Source of the DNA: Bacillus sp. SA1-12
Lineage (GTDB): Bacteria; Bacillota; Bacilli; Bacillales; Bacillaceae
DNA: 35,449 nt
Direction: 5' to 3'
NCBI RefSeq assembly: GCF_000981385.1
Contig: NZ_LATZ01000028.1
Coordinates: 1-35,449 of the forward strand
Made by a program: the position numbers and the translations under genes. Shown here in pieces: positions 33,992-35,449 of the stretch; position 1 is the first letter of the stretch, and each line of letters starts with the position of its first letter. A model generated the notes under the pieces. The model was not told the DNA's origin. It saw only the letters and a list, made by a program, of their open reading frames with translations, and ran no database searches.

Positions 33992-35209
33992 TTAGGAAGC
34001 TTCTGTTATTGTAACCGTATAGCCTAAGTTTTCTAGTCTTCGAACCGAATGGCGTACAATAGATACCTGTCTTTGTTTATCAAAGTAGTCTTCGCCTAAG
34101 TCTACATACATTTCTTTTCTAGTTAACAGGTAATATGCGATCCGTAATATCGCATGGGCAACTACTATAGCTGCTCTTTTGTTGCCTTTTCGTCCTGCTG
34201 TTCGTCGATACAATGCACCAAGATAGTTTTTTGAACCTCTGACCGATTGAGCTGCTTCAGTTAATGCTGATCTTAAATACTTATTTCCTTTTTTAGATTT
34301 AGTTGATTTTCTTTTCCCAGCACTTTCGTTATATCCAGGTACGAGAGCTGCCCATGAACAAAGATGTGCCGCAGTTGGAAATTGATTTTTAACATCAGTA
34401 CCGATTTCAGCTAGGATTTGTTCAGCCATTCTTCTGGCGATTCCAGGAATCGAATCTAGTCTTTCAATATCTTCTTCATACGAGTTTACTCGTTGGGCTA
34501 TCTCTTGATCTAACATTTCAATTTGTTCAGTTAGAAAATCAATGTGAGTTAAAATCGTTTTGAGCATTAAGCGTTGATGTGGGTTAACATAGCCCTGAAG
34601 TGCTAATTCAAGTTCTGCTTTTTTCTTTTTCATTGTACGACGAGCGAAGTTTGCTAGTTTCTCAGGATCATCCTCGCCGTCAGCGATAGCTCGAAGCATA
34701 TCTTTCGAGGAAACCCCCATAATATCTGAAACGACAGAGCCTAGTTTGATATTGGCTCCTTCTAAAACTTTTTGAATTCGATTATGTTGTCTTGCACGTT
34801 CTTCGATAATACTGCGGCGATAACGGACAAGTTCCCTCAGCTCTCTTTGAATACGGTTTGGAATGAAACTTGCTTTGAGTAAACCATGGCGAAGAAGTTG
34901 GGCAATCCATTCGGCATCTTTAACGTCGGTCTTACGACCGGGGAGGGCCTTCATGTGTTGGGCGTTTACTACTAGAAACTCAATCCCTTCAGATTCTAGT
35001 AGGTTAACAATAGGTTTCCAATAAACACTCGTGCTTTCCATTGCAACATGAGTACAGTCATGTTCCTTAATCCAGTCGATTAACTTAAGCAGAAAAACTG
35101 TTTTGGTAGGAAACGTTTGAATCTCCTTTCCATCAGGTGTCATAATACATGCAGTGATATTGTCCTTATGAACATCCATACCACATGCTCTTTCAATGAT
35201 TACATCCAT
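33992..35209 (-). CDS. IS110-family transposase (DEDD recombinase)
   Basis: A 405-residue IS110-type transposase. The N-terminal RuvC-like domain has D12 (GMDVHKD), E58 (AMESTSVYW), D95 and D98 (KTDVKDAEW). A coiled-coil region follows, then helix-hairpin-helix [20 protein letters not shown], and the C-terminal Tnp domain with the catalytic serine S296 ([12 protein letters not shown]). All catalytic residues are present, so it should be active. Members use a bridge RNA encoded in the element's noncoding end. ATG 35209 has GGAAG upstream. It lies in the remnant of the second tandem element. Confidence 0.95.
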   Translation of the reverse strand: MDVIIERACGMDVHKDNITACIMTPDGKEIQTFPTKTVFLLKLIDWIKEHDCTHVAMESTSVYWKPIVNLLESEGIEFLVVNAQHMKALPGRKTDVKDAEWIAQLLRHGLLKASFIPNRIQRELRELVRYRRSIIEERARQHNRIQKVLEGANIKLGSVVSDIMGVSSKDMLRAIADGEDDPEKLANFARRTMKKKKAELELALQGYVNPHQRLMLKTILTHIDFLTEQIEMLDQEIAQRVNSYEEDIERLDSIPGIARRMAEQILAEIGTDVKNQFPTAAHLCSWAALVPGYNESAGKRKSTKSKKGNKYLRSALTEAAQSVRGSKNYLGALYRRTAGRKGNKRAAIVVAHAILRIAYYLLTRKEMYVDLGEDYFDKQRQVSIVRHSVRRLENLGYTVTITEAS

Positions 35210-35449
35210 TGAAATTCTTCCTTTCTAGGCTTGTAAATTGGAGGCTGGTGCAACAATCAGAATAAGGATTAATCTACCATGAGTGCTTCCCGTAAGGGAG
35301 CGACAGTTTGTGATGCACCGTGGTCGTTGGAGTCAGACTAACGGATGGGCTCTATGGCACCATAGTTCATCGACCTTCCTCTCCAGCCTTAGAACAAGTA
35401 TGGACGGATTCAATACATTTTCATTCTTTGTGGTGAAGAGCTGTTTTTT
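35210..35449 (-). ncRNA. Candidate IS110 bridge-RNA region (left end)
   Basis: The noncoding stretch upstream of the transposase is rich in stems: GC(T)TCCC-gtaa-GGGAGC (35285-35301), GGTGCA (35247) with TGCACC (35314) around it, CGTT/AACG (35325/35340) and CTATGGCACCATAG (35352-35365). AGGCTGG (35242) can also pair with CCAGCCT (35383). In the IS110 group the bridge RNA is encoded between left end and tnp, which fits this place. The window ends before the left boundary. Confidence 0.5.

Overview
The window is a stretch of a low-GC Gram-positive chromosome from the Bacillaceae. The first 12.6 kb has the same gene order as the Bacillus subtilis region from an rRNA operon to groEL: 23S rRNA 3' end, 5S rRNA, tRNA-fMet, tRNA-Asp, thiL, tsaE, tsaB, rimI, tsaD, ydiF (ABC-F), moaC, rex, tatA, tatC, ydiK/ydiL, groES-groEL. 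The groE promoter carries a perfect CIRCE operator. A cluster of perfect DnaA boxes fills the gap between tsaD and the ABC-F gene.

From about 12.62 to 33.56 kb the window holds an AT-rich genomic island integrated at the 3' end of groEL. The last 18 bases of groEL plus one (19 bp) are repeated exactly at 33542-33560, giving attL and attR. The left end keeps the control module of an ICEBs1-like element: tyrosine integrase, a broken ImmA-type protease gene and a frameshifted ImmR-type repressor gene, all on the minus strand. No conjugation, replication or phage structural genes are visible, so the island looks like a decayed integrative element filled with cargo. Just beyond attR, at the same 70-71 bp spacing as the intact integrase from its att site, lies the C-terminal remnant of a second integrase. 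A second element was therefore once integrated in tandem at the same site. That remnant is followed by an IS110-family transposase whose upstream region folds like a bridge-RNA locus.

The cargo falls into three parts. (1) 15.3-19.5 kb: a secreted beta-rich protein, a membrane-anchored HTH protein, lipoproteins, a small zinc-finger protein and a LexA-boxed yolD-like operon. (2) 19.75-32.9 kb: mostly plus-strand single genes (lipoprotein, three Nudix hydrolases, YoaZ/PfpI-like protein, aminoglycoside phosphotransferase-like protein, T-box-controlled TrpRS, SRPBCC protein, HAD phosphatase, histidine phosphatase, small membrane proteins). About 13 copies of a palindromic repeat, some with a built-in terminator, separate them. 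The layout resembles a cassette array, but no integron integrase is present. (3) A minus-strand ABC transporter operon (24.96-27.76 kb) interrupts the array.

Possible regulation read from the sequence: four LexA/DinR-like boxes (before int, at the repressor promoter, before yolD and before yoaZ) suggest SOS control of the island. A T-box controls trpS, and a leader-peptide/terminator arrangement precedes the phosphotransferase gene. The repeat array with its co-varying stems and the tandem groEL integration are the observations most worth following up.
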